This document shows, piece by piece, positions 14,907 to 25,427 of a stretch of DNA of 35,577 bases. The stretch spans positions 1 to 35,577 of the forward strand of contig NZ_BAGH01000031.1 in the NCBI RefSeq assembly GCF_000308715.1, in the 5' to 3' direction. The position numbers and the translations under genes are program-made. The notes under the pieces were generated by a model, which saw only the letters and a list, made by a program, of their open reading frames with translations, did no database searches and was not told the DNA's origin. Origin of the DNA: Nocardia tenerifensis NBRC 101015 (lineage in GTDB: Bacteria > Actinomycetota > Actinomycetes > Mycobacteriales > Mycobacteriaceae). How positions within the stretch are numbered: position 1 is the stretch's first letter; each line of letters opens with the position of its first letter.

Positions 14907-16612
14907 CAGGCCTCCTTGCTCGGCAGCGGACGGGTCGGCTGGGCGGCCTTCTTCTCGACGATATCGAGCACGGCCAGGTAGCCGAAGGTGAGCGCGGGGC
15001 CGATGGTGGCGCCGGGGCCCGCGTAGGTGTGGCCCATCACCGGGGTCGAGCAGTTGCCCGAGGCGTAGAGCCCCTCGATCGGGCTGCCGTCCTCGCGCAG
15101 CACCCGGCCCGCGGTATCGGCGACCAAGCCGCCCTTGGTGCCCAGGTCGCCCGGCACCATCTTGGCGGCATAGAACGGGCCCTGCACCAGCGCGGCCAGG
15201 CACGGGTTCGGCTTCACCGTCGGGTCGCCGTAGTACCGGTCGTAATGGCTGTCGCCGCGGCCGAAGTCGGTGTCCTTGCCGGTCTCGGCGAAGGTGTTGA
15301 AGCGGGCGACGGTCGCGGTGAGGTTCTCGGCGGGCACGCCGATCCGGGTGGCCAGCTCCTCGAGGGTGTCGGCCTTGACGATGTTGTCGTTCTCCATCCA
15401 CCGCGACGGAAAGCGCTGGCCCGGTTGCAATCCGGCGAAGATGTAGCGGTTGCGGTAGCGCTGGTCGAAGACCAGCCAGGCCGGGATGTTCGCGCCGGGC
15501 CCCTCGCCCTGGCCGTACTTGCCCCCGTACATGGTGTGCACGGCCTCGACATAGGGCGCGGACTCGTTGCCGAAGCGCTTGCCCTCGGCGTTGACCATGA
15601 TGGTGCCCGGCAGATTCCGCTCGGCCAGCGCGAACCACGGCCGCCCGCCCTTGAACACGGTCGGACCCCACCAGGCGTCCTCCATGAAGCCGACGTCGCC
15701 GCCTGCCGCCATGCCCGCGAGGATGCCGTCGCCGGTGTTGGCGGCCGCGCCGGTGGTCCACTCGGTGGTGATGGGCTGACGCTGATACTTGGTGCGCAGC
15801 TCGGCATTGTGCTCGAAACCGCCGCTGCCGAGCACGACGCCGTAGCGCGCCTTGACCGTGACCGGCTCGCCCTCGTGCTCGGCCTCCACCCCGGTCACCA
15901 CGCCGTTCTCCACCACGAGACCGGTGAGCGGGGTGTTCAGCAGCACCGGCACATTCGCGTCGAGCAGCCCCTTGCGCATGGCCGCGATGATCGCCTGGCC
16001 CATGCCGACGATGTGCTTGCCGGTGAACTTGGCCAGGTAGGTGCGTGCGCCGACCCGCAGGGCCCGCGCCATCCCCTTGGGATGCCTGCGGATCAGGTTG
16101 AGCCGGACGAAGTCGGCCTGCATGACGACGACGTTCAGCGGCGCCTTGGCGTAGGGCGGCTCGAGATTGGCCAGTTCCGCGCCGAGCACCTTCGCGTTGA
16201 ACGGGGCGGGCTCACACGAGCGGCCCTCGCCGAGCCCGCCCGGCGCCTCCGGGTAGTAGTCGGAGTAGCCCGGCACCCACTTCATCTTCAGCGGGGTGTG
16301 GTCGAGCACGAAGTCGAAGGCCTCCGCGCCCCGGTCGATGTAGGTGTCGATCCGCTCCTTCGGCACCACGTCGCCGATGATGCTGTGCAGGTAGGTGCGG
16401 GCCGCCTCCCGGTCGTCCGGTCGGCCGGACGCGCGCAGCGCCTTGTTGCCGGGGATCCAGACGCCACCGCCGGAGCGTGCGGTGGACCCGCCGTAATGCG
16501 CGGCCTTCTCGATGAGCACCACGCTGAGCCCATGGTGGGCGGCGGTGAGGGCGGCGGTCATGCCTGCGGCGCCGCTGCCGACCACCACCACATCGTATTC
16601 CCGATCAATCAT
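14906..16612 (-). CDS. kstD: 3-ketosteroid delta1-dehydrogenase
   Basis: A 568-residue FAD enzyme that introduces the C1-C2 double bond into 3-ketosteroids such as androstenedione. With KshA it leads to opening of ring B. The N-terminal dinucleotide fold is YDVVVVGSGAAGMTAALTAA, followed by GGSTARSGGGVWIPGN. The C-terminal HTYAGPGATIGPALTFGY contains the Tyr and the Gly four residues later that correspond to Tyr487 and Gly491 of Rhodococcus KstD1. YASGNCSTPVMG precedes it. Length fits the family. ATG 16612 (MIDREYDVVVVGSG) is the natural start; an in-frame GTG at 16621 lies inside the KstR box. The box ends two bases upstream of the ATG, so the transcript may be leaderless or nearly so. Confidence 0.93.
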   Translation of the reverse strand: MIDREYDVVVVGSGAAGMTAALTAAHHGLSVVLIEKAAHYGGSTARSGGGVWIPGNKALRASGRPDDREAARTYLHSIIGDVVPKERIDTYIDRGAEAFDFVLDHTPLKMKWVPGYSDYYPEAPGGLGEGRSCEPAPFNAKVLGAELANLEPPYAKAPLNVVVMQADFVRLNLIRRHPKGMARALRVGARTYLAKFTGKHIVGMGQAIIAAMRKGLLDANVPVLLNTPLTGLVVENGVVTGVEAEHEGEPVTVKARYGVVLGSGGFEHNAELRTKYQRQPITTEWTTGAAANTGDGILAGMAAGGDVGFMEDAWWGPTVFKGGRPWFALAERNLPGTIMVNAEGKRFGNESAPYVEAVHTMYGGKYGQGEGPGANIPAWLVFDQRYRNRYIFAGLQPGQRFPSRWMENDNIVKADTLEELATRIGVPAENLTATVARFNTFAETGKDTDFGRGDSHYDRYYGDPTVKPNPCLAALVQGPFYAAKMVPGDLGTKGGLVADTAGRVLREDGSPIEGLYASGNCSTPVMGHTYAGPGATIGPALTFGYLAVLDIVEKKAAQPTRPLPSKEA

Positions 16613-16613
16613 G

Positions 16614-16627
16614 TAGAACACGTTATA
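16614..16627. promoter_or_regulatory. KstR operator, exact match, abutting the kstD start
   Basis: TAGAACACGTTATA matches the KstR pattern TnnAACnnGTTnnA at every fixed position. KstR is the TetR-family repressor of cholesterol genes in mycobacteria and relatives, released by steroid-CoA thioesters. The site lies two bases from the kstD ATG and about 100 bp from the divergent flavoprotein gene. Confidence 0.85.
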
Positions 16628-16689
16628 GAATGAGACGGCCGTTGGTCTATGTTGTGTGGCAGAAGACTTACTCGGCTTTCCGTTTGCTG

Positions 16690-16703
16690 AGAAACTCGTT
16701 TCA
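16690..16703. promoter_or_regulatory. Second KstR-like operator, one mismatch
   Basis: AGAAACTCGTTTCA matches TnnAACnnGTTnnA except for A in place of the first T. It lies 22 bases upstream of the divergent flavoprotein ATG (16726), where it could repress that gene and the downstream hsaEGF genes. Confidence 0.6.
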
Positions 16704-16725
16704 GTTTCAGACCGGAGTGAACTAC

Positions 16726-18369
16726 ATGGGGTTCGATTGGGACCTGGTTGCCGACGTGGTCGTCGTCGGGTTCGGCGCGGCAGGCGCCGCCGCGGCGCTC
16801 GAGGCGGCGGCCGACGGCGCGCAGGTGCTCGCGCTGGAGCGATTCGCCGGCGGCGGGGCGTCGGCGTTGTCCGGCGGCATCATCTACGCCGGCGGCGGGA
16901 CCTCGGTGCAGCGCGCGGCCGGGGTCGAGGACACGCCCGAGGCGATGCTCGCGTATCTGGAGCGCGAGGTCGGCGACGCCGTGTCGCCGGAGACGCTGCG
17001 CCGGTTCGTGGACGGCAGCCCGGCGATGATCGAGTGGCTGAAGGGCCATGGCGTTCCGTTCGAGGCGTCGCTGTGCCCGTACAAGACCTCGTACCCGAAC
17101 GACAGCTACTACCTGTACTACTCGGGCAGCGAGATCTCCGGCGCGTTCCGGGACATCCCGGCGGCGCAGCGTGGGCATCGGGTCAAGGGCAAGGGTACCT
17201 CCGGCAAGCAGCTGACGGGCCCGCTCGCGGCCGCCGCCTCCCGGCTCGGCGTCCGCGTCGAAACCCTCACGCGGGCAACCCGGTTGATCGTCGACGACGC
17301 GGGCACGGTGGTCGGCGTCGAATGCGCGACACTGCGGGACGCGCCGGGCCGGGTCCGCGATCGGTACACGCGGATGGCCAAGATCGCGGCCAAGCCGGGC
17401 ATCTACTACCCGCCGCTGCGCGCGGCGCTGGAGAAGCGCCTCGAGCGGCTGGATCGCCAGTACGGCAAGACGATTCGTGTACTCGCTCGGCGCGGCGTGG
17501 TGCTCAGCGCCGGCGGCTTCATCGCCAATCGCGCGATGGTCCGCGAGTACGCGCCCGCCTACCGCGGCGGCCTCGCGCTCGGTACCACCGGTGACGACGG
17601 CAGCGGCATCCTGCTCGCCCAGCGCGCCGGCGCGGCCACCGCCCGGATGGGCAACGTCTCGGCGTGGCGATTCCTGTTGCCGCCCAGCGCTTTCACCGGT
17701 GCGATACTGGTCGACGCCGCGGGCCGTCGGGTCATCGACGAGACCAGGTACGGCGCGGCGGTCGGCCACGCGCTCATCACCGAACACGACGGAAAGGGCT
17801 GGCTGCTCGCCGACGACGAGCTGATGCGGACCGCGATCGGCCAGATCGGCAAGCAGGGCGCCTGGTTCCAGCGCGGTCAGTTCGAGACCATGCGGCGCAC
17901 CGCCGTTCGCGGCGCGACCCTCGCGGCCGTCGCGGCGAAGGCCGGGATCGACGCGGCCGGACTGCGCGCGACGGTGGACGCGCACAATGCCGCGATCGCC
18001 GACGGCGCCCCCGACCCCGTCGGCAAGCCCGCCGAGTTCACCACGCCGCTGCGCACCGGCCCGTTCTGGCTGCTGGACGTGGGCATCAAGCCCAGCCTCG
18101 CCAATCCGTGCCCGATGCTCACCCTCGGCGGCGTGGTCGTGGACGAGTACACCGGCGCGGTGAAATCGACTGATGGCCAAGACATTCCGGGCCTGTACGC
18201 GGCGGGCAGGACCGCCGTCGGCATCTGTTCGGAGTCCTACGTCAGCGGCCTGTCGCTGTCGGACTGCATCTTCTCCGGCCGCCGGGCCGGACGGTCGGCG
18301 GCGGGCGAACAGGCGGTGCTTTCCGAACAGGTCGGGGCGCACGATCGAGCAAGAGTGGAAGGGAACTAG
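16726..18369 (+). CDS. KstD-like FAD flavoprotein, possible 3-ketosteroid delta4(5alpha)-dehydrogenase
   Basis: A 547-residue flavoprotein of the fumarate reductase/ketosteroid dehydrogenase superfamily. The N-terminal FAD fold is ADVVVVGFGAAGAAAALEAA with GGGASALSGGIIYAGGG. The C-terminal end has GLYAAGRTAVGICSESYVSG followed by LSLSDCIFSGRRAG. The Y-V-S triplet (Tyr505, Ser507) resembles the catalytic Tyr and Ser of the delta4-(5alpha)-dehydrogenase of Rhodococcus jostii, and differs from the HTYAGPG of true KstD next door. I therefore favour oxidation at C4-C5 of 5alpha-3-ketosteroids, as an inference. ATG 16726 follows GGAG at 16714-16717; upstream in-frame codons lie in the promoter. It ends one base before hsaE and heads that operon. 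Confidence 0.8.
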   Translation: MGFDWDLVADVVVVGFGAAGAAAALEAAADGAQVLALERFAGGGASALSGGIIYAGGGTSVQRAAGVEDTPEAMLAYLEREVGDAVSPETLRRFVDGSPAMIEWLKGHGVPFEASLCPYKTSYPNDSYYLYYSGSEISGAFRDIPAAQRGHRVKGKGTSGKQLTGPLAAAASRLGVRVETLTRATRLIVDDAGTVVGVECATLRDAPGRVRDRYTRMAKIAAKPGIYYPPLRAALEKRLERLDRQYGKTIRVLARRGVVLSAGGFIANRAMVREYAPAYRGGLALGTTGDDGSGILLAQRAGAATARMGNVSAWRFLLPPSAFTGAILVDAAGRRVIDETRYGAAVGHALITEHDGKGWLLADDELMRTAIGQIGKQGAWFQRGQFETMRRTAVRGATLAAVAAKAGIDAAGLRATVDAHNAAIADGAPDPVGKPAEFTTPLRTGPFWLLDVGIKPSLANPCPMLTLGGVVVDEYTGAVKSTDGQDIPGLYAAGRTAVGICSESYVSGLSLSDCIFSGRRAGRSAAGEQAVLSEQVGAHDRARVEGN

Positions 18370-18370
18370 C

Positions 18371-19156
18371 GTGCTGTCCGACGCGGTACGAACCGAATTG
18401 GCCGACGAGCTCGAGCTCGCCGAACGGGACCGGGTGGCGATCGACCCGCTGGTCGCCCGGCATCCGGACATCGACGTGGTCGATGCCTACGAGATTCAGC
18501 TGATCAACATCCGGCGCAGGCTCGACACCGGCGCCCGGATCGTGGGCCACAAGGTCGGCCTCTCGTCCGAGGCCATGCAGCAGATGATGGGCGTGGACGA
18601 ACCCGACTACGGTCACCTGCTCGCGGAAATGGAAGTCTACGAAGACGTTCCGGTCGAGGCGGACCGCTACCTGTTCCCGCGGGTCGAGGTCGAGGTCGGC
18701 TTCGTGCTCGGCGCCGACCTGCCCGGCGCGGACTGCACCGAGGACGACGTGCTCGCCGCCACGGTCGCGTTCGCCCCGGCCATCGAGCTGATCGACTCGC
18801 GGATCAAGGACTGGAAGATCGGCCTGGCCGACACCATCTCCGACAACGCGTCCTCCGCCGGCTACGTGCTCGGCGCGCAGCGGGTGGCGCCGAAGGACAT
18901 CGACGTCAAGGCGATCGACGCGGTGCTCACCCGCAACGGCGAGGTGGTCGCCGAGGGCCGCAGCGACGCCGTGCTCGGCGACCCGGTGATCGCGGTGGCC
19001 TGGCTGGCCCGCAAGGTCGCGAGCTTCGGGGTGCGGTTGAAGGCGGGCGACATCGTGCTGCCCGGCTCGTGCACCCGCGCCATCGACGCGCGCCCCGGCG
19101 ACAAGTTCCACGCCGAGTTCGCCGGACTCGGTTCTGTCCGTCTGCAATTCATCTGA
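18371..19156 (+). CDS. hsaE: HsaE: 2-hydroxydienoate hydratase
   Basis: A 261-residue hydratase of the MhpD family. In steroid breakdown it hydrates the 2-hydroxyhexa-2,4-dienoate released by HsaD. VGHKVGLSSEAMQQMMGVDE near residue 58 is typical. The metal-binding glutamates are expected in FPRVEVEVGFVLGAD near residue 100 and AIELIDSRIKDWKIGLADTI near residue 140. The C-terminal VLPGSCTRAIDARPGDKFHA is also conserved. The GTG start follows GGAAGGGAA at 18357-18365 and begins just after the previous stop. hsaG and hsaF follow, giving the complete lower pathway. Confidence 0.93.
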   Translation: MLSDAVRTELADELELAERDRVAIDPLVARHPDIDVVDAYEIQLINIRRRLDTGARIVGHKVGLSSEAMQQMMGVDEPDYGHLLAEMEVYEDVPVEADRYLFPRVEVEVGFVLGADLPGADCTEDDVLAATVAFAPAIELIDSRIKDWKIGLADTISDNASSAGYVLGAQRVAPKDIDVKAIDAVLTRNGEVVAEGRSDAVLGDPVIAVAWLARKVASFGVRLKAGDIVLPGSCTRAIDARPGDKFHAEFAGLGSVRLQFI

Positions 19157-19186
19157 GCTCACCTACCACCCCCAAGGAGGCATGTG

Positions 19187-20098
19187 GTGTCCGACAACGG
19201 GACCGTCACCGCCGCGATCGTCGGGTCCGGCAATATCAGCACCGATCTGCTCTACAAACTGTTGCGCTCCACGACCATCGAGCCGCGGTGGATGATCGGG
19301 ATCGACCCCGACAGCGAGGGGCTGAAGCGGGCCCGCGGGCTGGGGCTGGAGACCTCGGCCGAGGGCGTCGACTGGCTGCTCGGCCAGTCCGAGCTGCCTG
19401 AGCTGATCTTCGAGGCGACCTCGGCCTACGTGCACCGCGCCGCCGCGCCGAAGTACGCCGAGGCCGGAATCCGCGCCGTGGACCTCACCCCGGCCGCCGT
19501 CGGCCCGGCCGTGGTGCCGCCGGTGAACCTCGGCGCGAATCTGGACGCGCCGAACGTCAACATGATCACCTGCGGCGGGCAGGCCACCATCCCGATCGTC
19601 GCGGCCGTGTCCCGGGTGGTGCCGGTCGTCTACGCGGAGATCGTCGCCTCGGTGTCCTCGGTCTCGGCCGGGCCCGGCACGCGCGCCAATATCGACGAGT
19701 TCACCAAGACCACCAGCCGCGGCGTCGAGACCATCGGCGGCGCGGAGCGCGGCAAGGCGATCATCATCCTGAACCCGGCCGAGCCGCCGATGATCATGCG
19801 CGACACCATCTTCTGCGCCATCCCCGCCGACGCCGACACCGACGCCATCACCGAGTCCATCCATCGAATTGTGGCCGACATCCAGCAGTACGTGCCCGGC
19901 TACCGGCTGTTGAACGAGCCCCAGTACGACCCGCCGTCGGTGATCGCCGGTGGCATGGCGAAGGTCTCGGTCTTCGTCGAGGTCGAAGGCGCGGGCGACT
20001 TCCTGCCGCCCTACGCGGGCAACCTCGACATCATGACCGCGGCCGCGACCCAGGTCGGCGAGGTCATCGCCGGCCAGATCCGCTCGGCCCGGGTGTAA
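19187..20098 (+). CDS. hsaG: HsaG: acylating aldehyde dehydrogenase
   Basis: A 303-residue CoA-acylating aldehyde dehydrogenase that oxidises the aldehyde made by HsaF (propanal in the steroid pathway, or acetaldehyde) to the acyl-Co[21 protein letters not shown] is the NAD-binding Rossmann start. The catalytic Cys lies in [20 protein letters not shown] near residue 127. The C-terminal [20 protein letters not shown] is typical of the DmpF/HsaG group. Two adjacent GTG codons (19184, 19187) could start it; 19187 has the better distance (6 nt) to AAGGAGG at 19174-19180. In known systems HsaG and HsaF form one complex that channels the aldehyde. Confidence 0.93.
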   Translation: MSDNGTVTAAIVGSGNISTDLLYKLLRSTTIEPRWMIGIDPDSEGLKRARGLGLETSAEGVDWLLGQSELPELIFEATSAYVHRAAAPKYAEAGIRAVDLTPAAVGPAVVPPVNLGANLDAPNVNMITCGGQATIPIVAAVSRVVPVVYAEIVASVSSVSAGPGTRANIDEFTKTTSRGVETIGGAERGKAIIILNPAEPPMIMRDTIFCAIPADADTDAITESIHRIVADIQQYVPGYRLLNEPQYDPPSVIAGGMAKVSVFVEVEGAGDFLPPYAGNLDIMTAAATQVGEVIAGQIRSARV

Positions 20099-20109
20099 GG
20101 AGCGAAAAC

Positions 20110-21147
20110 ATGTCCTACTCAGCAGAACTCGACATCCGCGTCACCGACACCTCGCTGCGCGACGGATCCCACCACAAGCGCCACCAGTTCACCGCCACCG
20201 AGGTCCGCGACATCGTCGCCGCCCTCGACGGTGCGCGGGTGCCGGTCATCGAGGTCACCCACGGCGACGGGCTCGGCGGGTCCTCGTTCAACTACGGCTT
20301 CTCCAAGACCCCCGAGCAGGAGCTGATCAAGATCGCGGCGGAGACCGCGACGCAGGCCAAGATCGCGGTCCTGATGCTGCCCGGCGTCGGCGTCAAGGAG
20401 GACATCAAGATCTCCCAGGACAACGGCGCCTCGATCTGCCGCATCGCCACCCACTGCACCGAGGCCGACGTCTCCATCCAGCACTTCGGCCTGGCCCGCG
20501 AGCTCGGGCTGGAGACCGTCGGCTTCCTGATGATGTCGCACTCCCAGCCGCCGGAGGTGCTGGCCAAGCAGGCGCGCATCATGGCCGACGCGGGGTGCCA
20601 GTGCGTCTACGTCGTCGACTCCGCCGGGGCGCTCGTGCTCGACCAGGTCACCGACCGCGTCGCCGCCCTCGTCGCCGAGCTCGGCGACGACGCCCAGGTC
20701 GGCTTCCACGGCCACGAGAACCTCGACCTCGCCGTCGCCAACTCCATCTACGCCATCCGCGCCGGCGCCACCCAGATCGACGGCAGCGCAAGGCGTTTCG
20801 GCGCGGGCGCGGGCAACACCCCCGTCGAGGCGCTCGTCGGCGTCTGCGACAAGCTCGACATCAAGACCGGCATCGACTTCTACGCCATCGCCGACGCCGC
20901 CGAAGACGTCGTCCGCCCCGCCATGCCCCAGGAATGCCTGCTCGACCGCCAGTCCCTCATGATGGGCTACGCCGGCGTCTACTCCAGCTTCCTCAAGCAC
21001 GCCGAACGCCAAGCCGAACGCTACGGCGTCTCCGCCGCCGAAATGCTCGTCCGAGCCGGCAACCGCAAACTAGTAGGCGGCCAAGAAGACCAACTCATCG
21101 ACATAGCCCTCGAACTCCAACGCGAGCAGGCCGCAGCGCCCGCCTGA
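20110..21147 (+). CDS. hsaF: HsaF: 4-hydroxy-2-oxoacid aldolase
   Basis: A 345-residue class II aldolase of the DmpG type that splits 4-hydroxy-2-oxohexanoate into pyruvate and propanal. The N-terminal [17 protein letters not shown] carries the Arg and Asp of the active site and the catalytic His. [20 protein letters not shown] holds the two metal-binding His residues. [20 protein letters not shown] and the C-terminal helical partner-binding domain follow. AAGGAG at 20098-20103 precedes the ATG. It is the last gene of the operon and is followed by a large stem-loop. Confidence 0.94.
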   Translation: MSYSAELDIRVTDTSLRDGSHHKRHQFTATEVRDIVAALDGARVPVIEVTHGDGLGGSSFNYGFSKTPEQELIKIAAETATQAKIAVLMLPGVGVKEDIKISQDNGASICRIATHCTEADVSIQHFGLARELGLETVGFLMMSHSQPPEVLAKQARIMADAGCQCVYVVDSAGALVLDQVTDRVAALVAELGDDAQVGFHGHENLDLAVANSIYAIRAGATQIDGSARRFGAGAGNTPVEALVGVCDKLDIKTGIDFYAIADAAEDVVRPAMPQECLLDRQSLMMGYAGVYSSFLKHAERQAERYGVSAAEMLVRAGNRKLVGGQEDQLIDIALELQREQAAAPA

Positions 21148-21161
21148 CCGGCACCGCGCTA

Positions 21162-21225
21162 CATCGGCGAGAGCCGAATGGTCGCCAGTTGATCTCTGAC
21201 AGCGACCACATGACTCTCGCCGATG
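21162..21225. repeat. Long interrupted stem-loop after hsaF
   Basis: CATCGGCGAGAG (21162-21173) is the exact reverse complement of CTCTCGCCGATG (21214-21225). Inside them TGGTCGC (21179-21185) pairs exactly with GCGACCA (21202-21208). Each side has a matching five-base unpaired spacer, and the loop is 16 bases. It lies between two convergent genes, so it may act as a bidirectional terminator, but 19 paired bases with a symmetric internal loop is more structure than needed. It may instead be a dispersed palindromic element. Confidence 0.65.
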
Positions 21226-21258
21226 GGTGTGACGGTTGGGATGCCCTGCGTAATGCGG

Positions 21259-21603
21259 TCAGCTGGCGAAGAACTCGTCGGCTTCGCGCCGCATGGCCAT
21301 TGCGTCTACACGGGGGAGATTTCGGTGCCGCTCGATCAGCTCTTCAGCGGTGAGTCGGTACCGTACGCGAAGGGGCGGCGGTTCGTTGACGGCTGAGCCG
21401 TGCCGAATTGTCGTCGCGGCGTACTTCAGCGCGGCGAGGATGTCGGCAGTGCCGAGTTCGGGATGGTCTGCCACAACCTCATCGACTGTCATTCCGGTTG
21501 CCAATAGGTTCAGTAGCGACTCCACCGGGAACGGCAGGCCGCGTATGACTGGCTTGCCGTCGCATACGGCAGGGTCGACAGTCACTCGGTCCAGCGGGGA
21601 CAT
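21259..21603 (-). CDS. DUF433 antitoxin-like protein, no visible toxin partner
   Basis: A 114-residue protein. The N-terminal half, from RVTVDPAVCDGKPVIRGLPF through LLNLLATGMTVDEVVADHPE to ADILAALKYAA, is a typical DUF433 (VapB45-type) winged-helix domain. The C-terminal part (YRLTAEELIERHRNLPRVD) resembles the toxin-binding tail of antitoxins. Such genes normally sit directly before a DUF5615 PIN-like toxin. Here only about 110 bp with a stem-loop follows before hsaF, so the partner is missing. The ATG at 21603 was chosen because codons upstream give low-complexity Pro/His/Arg sequence. Confidence 0.78.
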   Translation of the reverse strand: MSPLDRVTVDPAVCDGKPVIRGLPFPVESLLNLLATGMTVDEVVADHPELGTADILAALKYAATTIRHGSAVNEPPPLRVRYRLTAEELIERHRNLPRVDAMAMRREADEFFAS

Positions 21604-21644
21604 CGGCCCACTGTAGGCGGGGACCGGGCACTGTCGCCCGCGAT

Positions 21645-22211
21645 TTACAGCCAGGTGTCGAGGGTGGTTGTGGTGAGGAAGTGGTCTAGGTCGGCTCGCC
21701 AGGGGGCGGGGGTGGTCTTCTCGGGTTCTATGGCGGTGTATTGGCCGCGGTAGAAGAGGAGGGGGCGGCCGGTGGTGGTGGATTCGGTGAGGGCTTGGAC
21801 TCGGCCGATGACTATGTAGTGGTCGCCGCCGTCTACGACGCTGTCCACGGTGCACTCGATGGTGGCGAGGGCGTCGTCGAGGACGGGGACGGCGCGGGGG
21901 GAGGCGTGCCAGGAGGCGCCGGCGAACTTGTCGGGTTCGCGGGAGCCGAAGCGGGCGCAGAGCTCGCGCTGCTCCTCGGCGAGGACGTTCACGCAGAAGC
22001 GCCCGGACTGCTCGATGGCAGCCCAGGAGCGCGAGGTCTTGGTGGGGCAGAACAGGATCAGCGGCGGGTCGAGGGAGAGGGCGGCGAAGGACTGGCAGGC
22101 GAAACCGACCGGCGCCTCGGCATCGTCGAAGGTAGTGATGACGGTGATGCCGGTACAGAACTGGCCGAGCACGTTCCGGAAGGCCCGCGCGTCGATCTCG
22201 GGATGGGTCAT
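21645..22211 (-). CDS. hsaB: HsaB: flavin reductase of the HsaAB monooxygenase
   Basis: A 188-residue NADH:flavin oxidoreductase that supplies reduced flavin to HsaA, the oxygenase subunit that hydroxylates the secosteroid phenol 3-HSA. The flavin reductase-like domain is clear: FRNVLGQFCTGITVITTFDD, then VGFACQSFAALSLDPPLILF near residue 40, RSWAAIEQSGRFCVNVLAEE near residue 65, and GDHYIVIGRVQAL near residue 135. The ATG at 22211 fits the expected length and follows AGAGGG on the minus strand; the frame upstream is Gly/Ala-rich and not conserved-looking. It lies 62 bp after hsaC and is the last gene of the hsaADCB operon. Confidence 0.92.
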   Translation of the reverse strand: MTHPEIDARAFRNVLGQFCTGITVITTFDDAEAPVGFACQSFAALSLDPPLILFCPTKTSRSWAAIEQSGRFCVNVLAEEQRELCARFGSREPDKFAGASWHASPRAVPVLDDALATIECTVDSVVDGGDHYIVIGRVQALTESTTTGRPLLFYRGQYTAIEPEKTTPAPWRADLDHFLTTTTLDTWL

Positions 22212-22273
22212 CGTTTCGCTCGCCCTCTGTTCACCCGCCCCGCCGGCTCCGCCGCCTGCCGTCCCCTGGCCGT

Positions 22274-25230
<2,957 letters not shown>

Positions 25231-25288
25231 CTCGGGACCTGCTCCTGCCTGGTCAGTTGGGTAACCGGTACTCATTTGCCTCTGAGAC

Positions 25289-25302
25289 TAGAACAGGTTC
25301 TT
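25289..25302. promoter_or_regulatory. KstR-like operator upstream of hsaA, one mismatch
   Basis: TAGAACAGGTTCTT matches TnnAACnnGTTnnA except for T in the last position. The core AGAAC-AG-GTTCT is almost perfectly symmetric. It lies about 60 bases upstream of the preferred hsaA ATG, a suitable place for repression of the hsaADCB operon. Confidence 0.7.
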
Positions 25303-25391
25303 ATTTCTGTCGAGAACCGGTGTCCATCGCGGGTCTCAGACGGACATGCGCAGGAAGTGGGCGGAATCGCTGGCGTGGAACGCCACATTTT

Positions 25392-25405
25392 TGTAACGTG
25401 TTCTA
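25392..25405. promoter_or_regulatory. KstR operator upstream of kshA, exact match
   Basis: TGTAACGTGTTCTA matches TnnAACnnGTTnnA at all fixed positions. It lies 22 bases before the kshA ATG, just upstream of the strong AGGAGGAGG ribosome site. With the box at 25289 it gives the divergent hsaA/kshA region one operator per direction. Confidence 0.85.
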
Positions 25406-25427
25406 GTACAGAGGAGGAGGATTCGCG

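Noticed and set aside
15029..16633. A 534-codon open frame on the plus strand, antisense to kstD
   Set aside because: Its translation is low-complexity Arg/His/Val/Gly sequence with no motif, while the minus strand encodes a complete KstD. High GC keeps antisense frames open.
16609..18471. A 620-codon open frame on the minus strand, antisense to the KstD-like flavoprotein
   Set aside because: No domain is recognisable, and the plus strand has full FAD-enzyme motifs, a ribosome site and operon context.
25310..25324. GAGAACCGGTGTC as a further KstR site
   Set aside because: It keeps AAC but has GTG instead of GTT and misses outer positions, so it fits the pattern too poorly.
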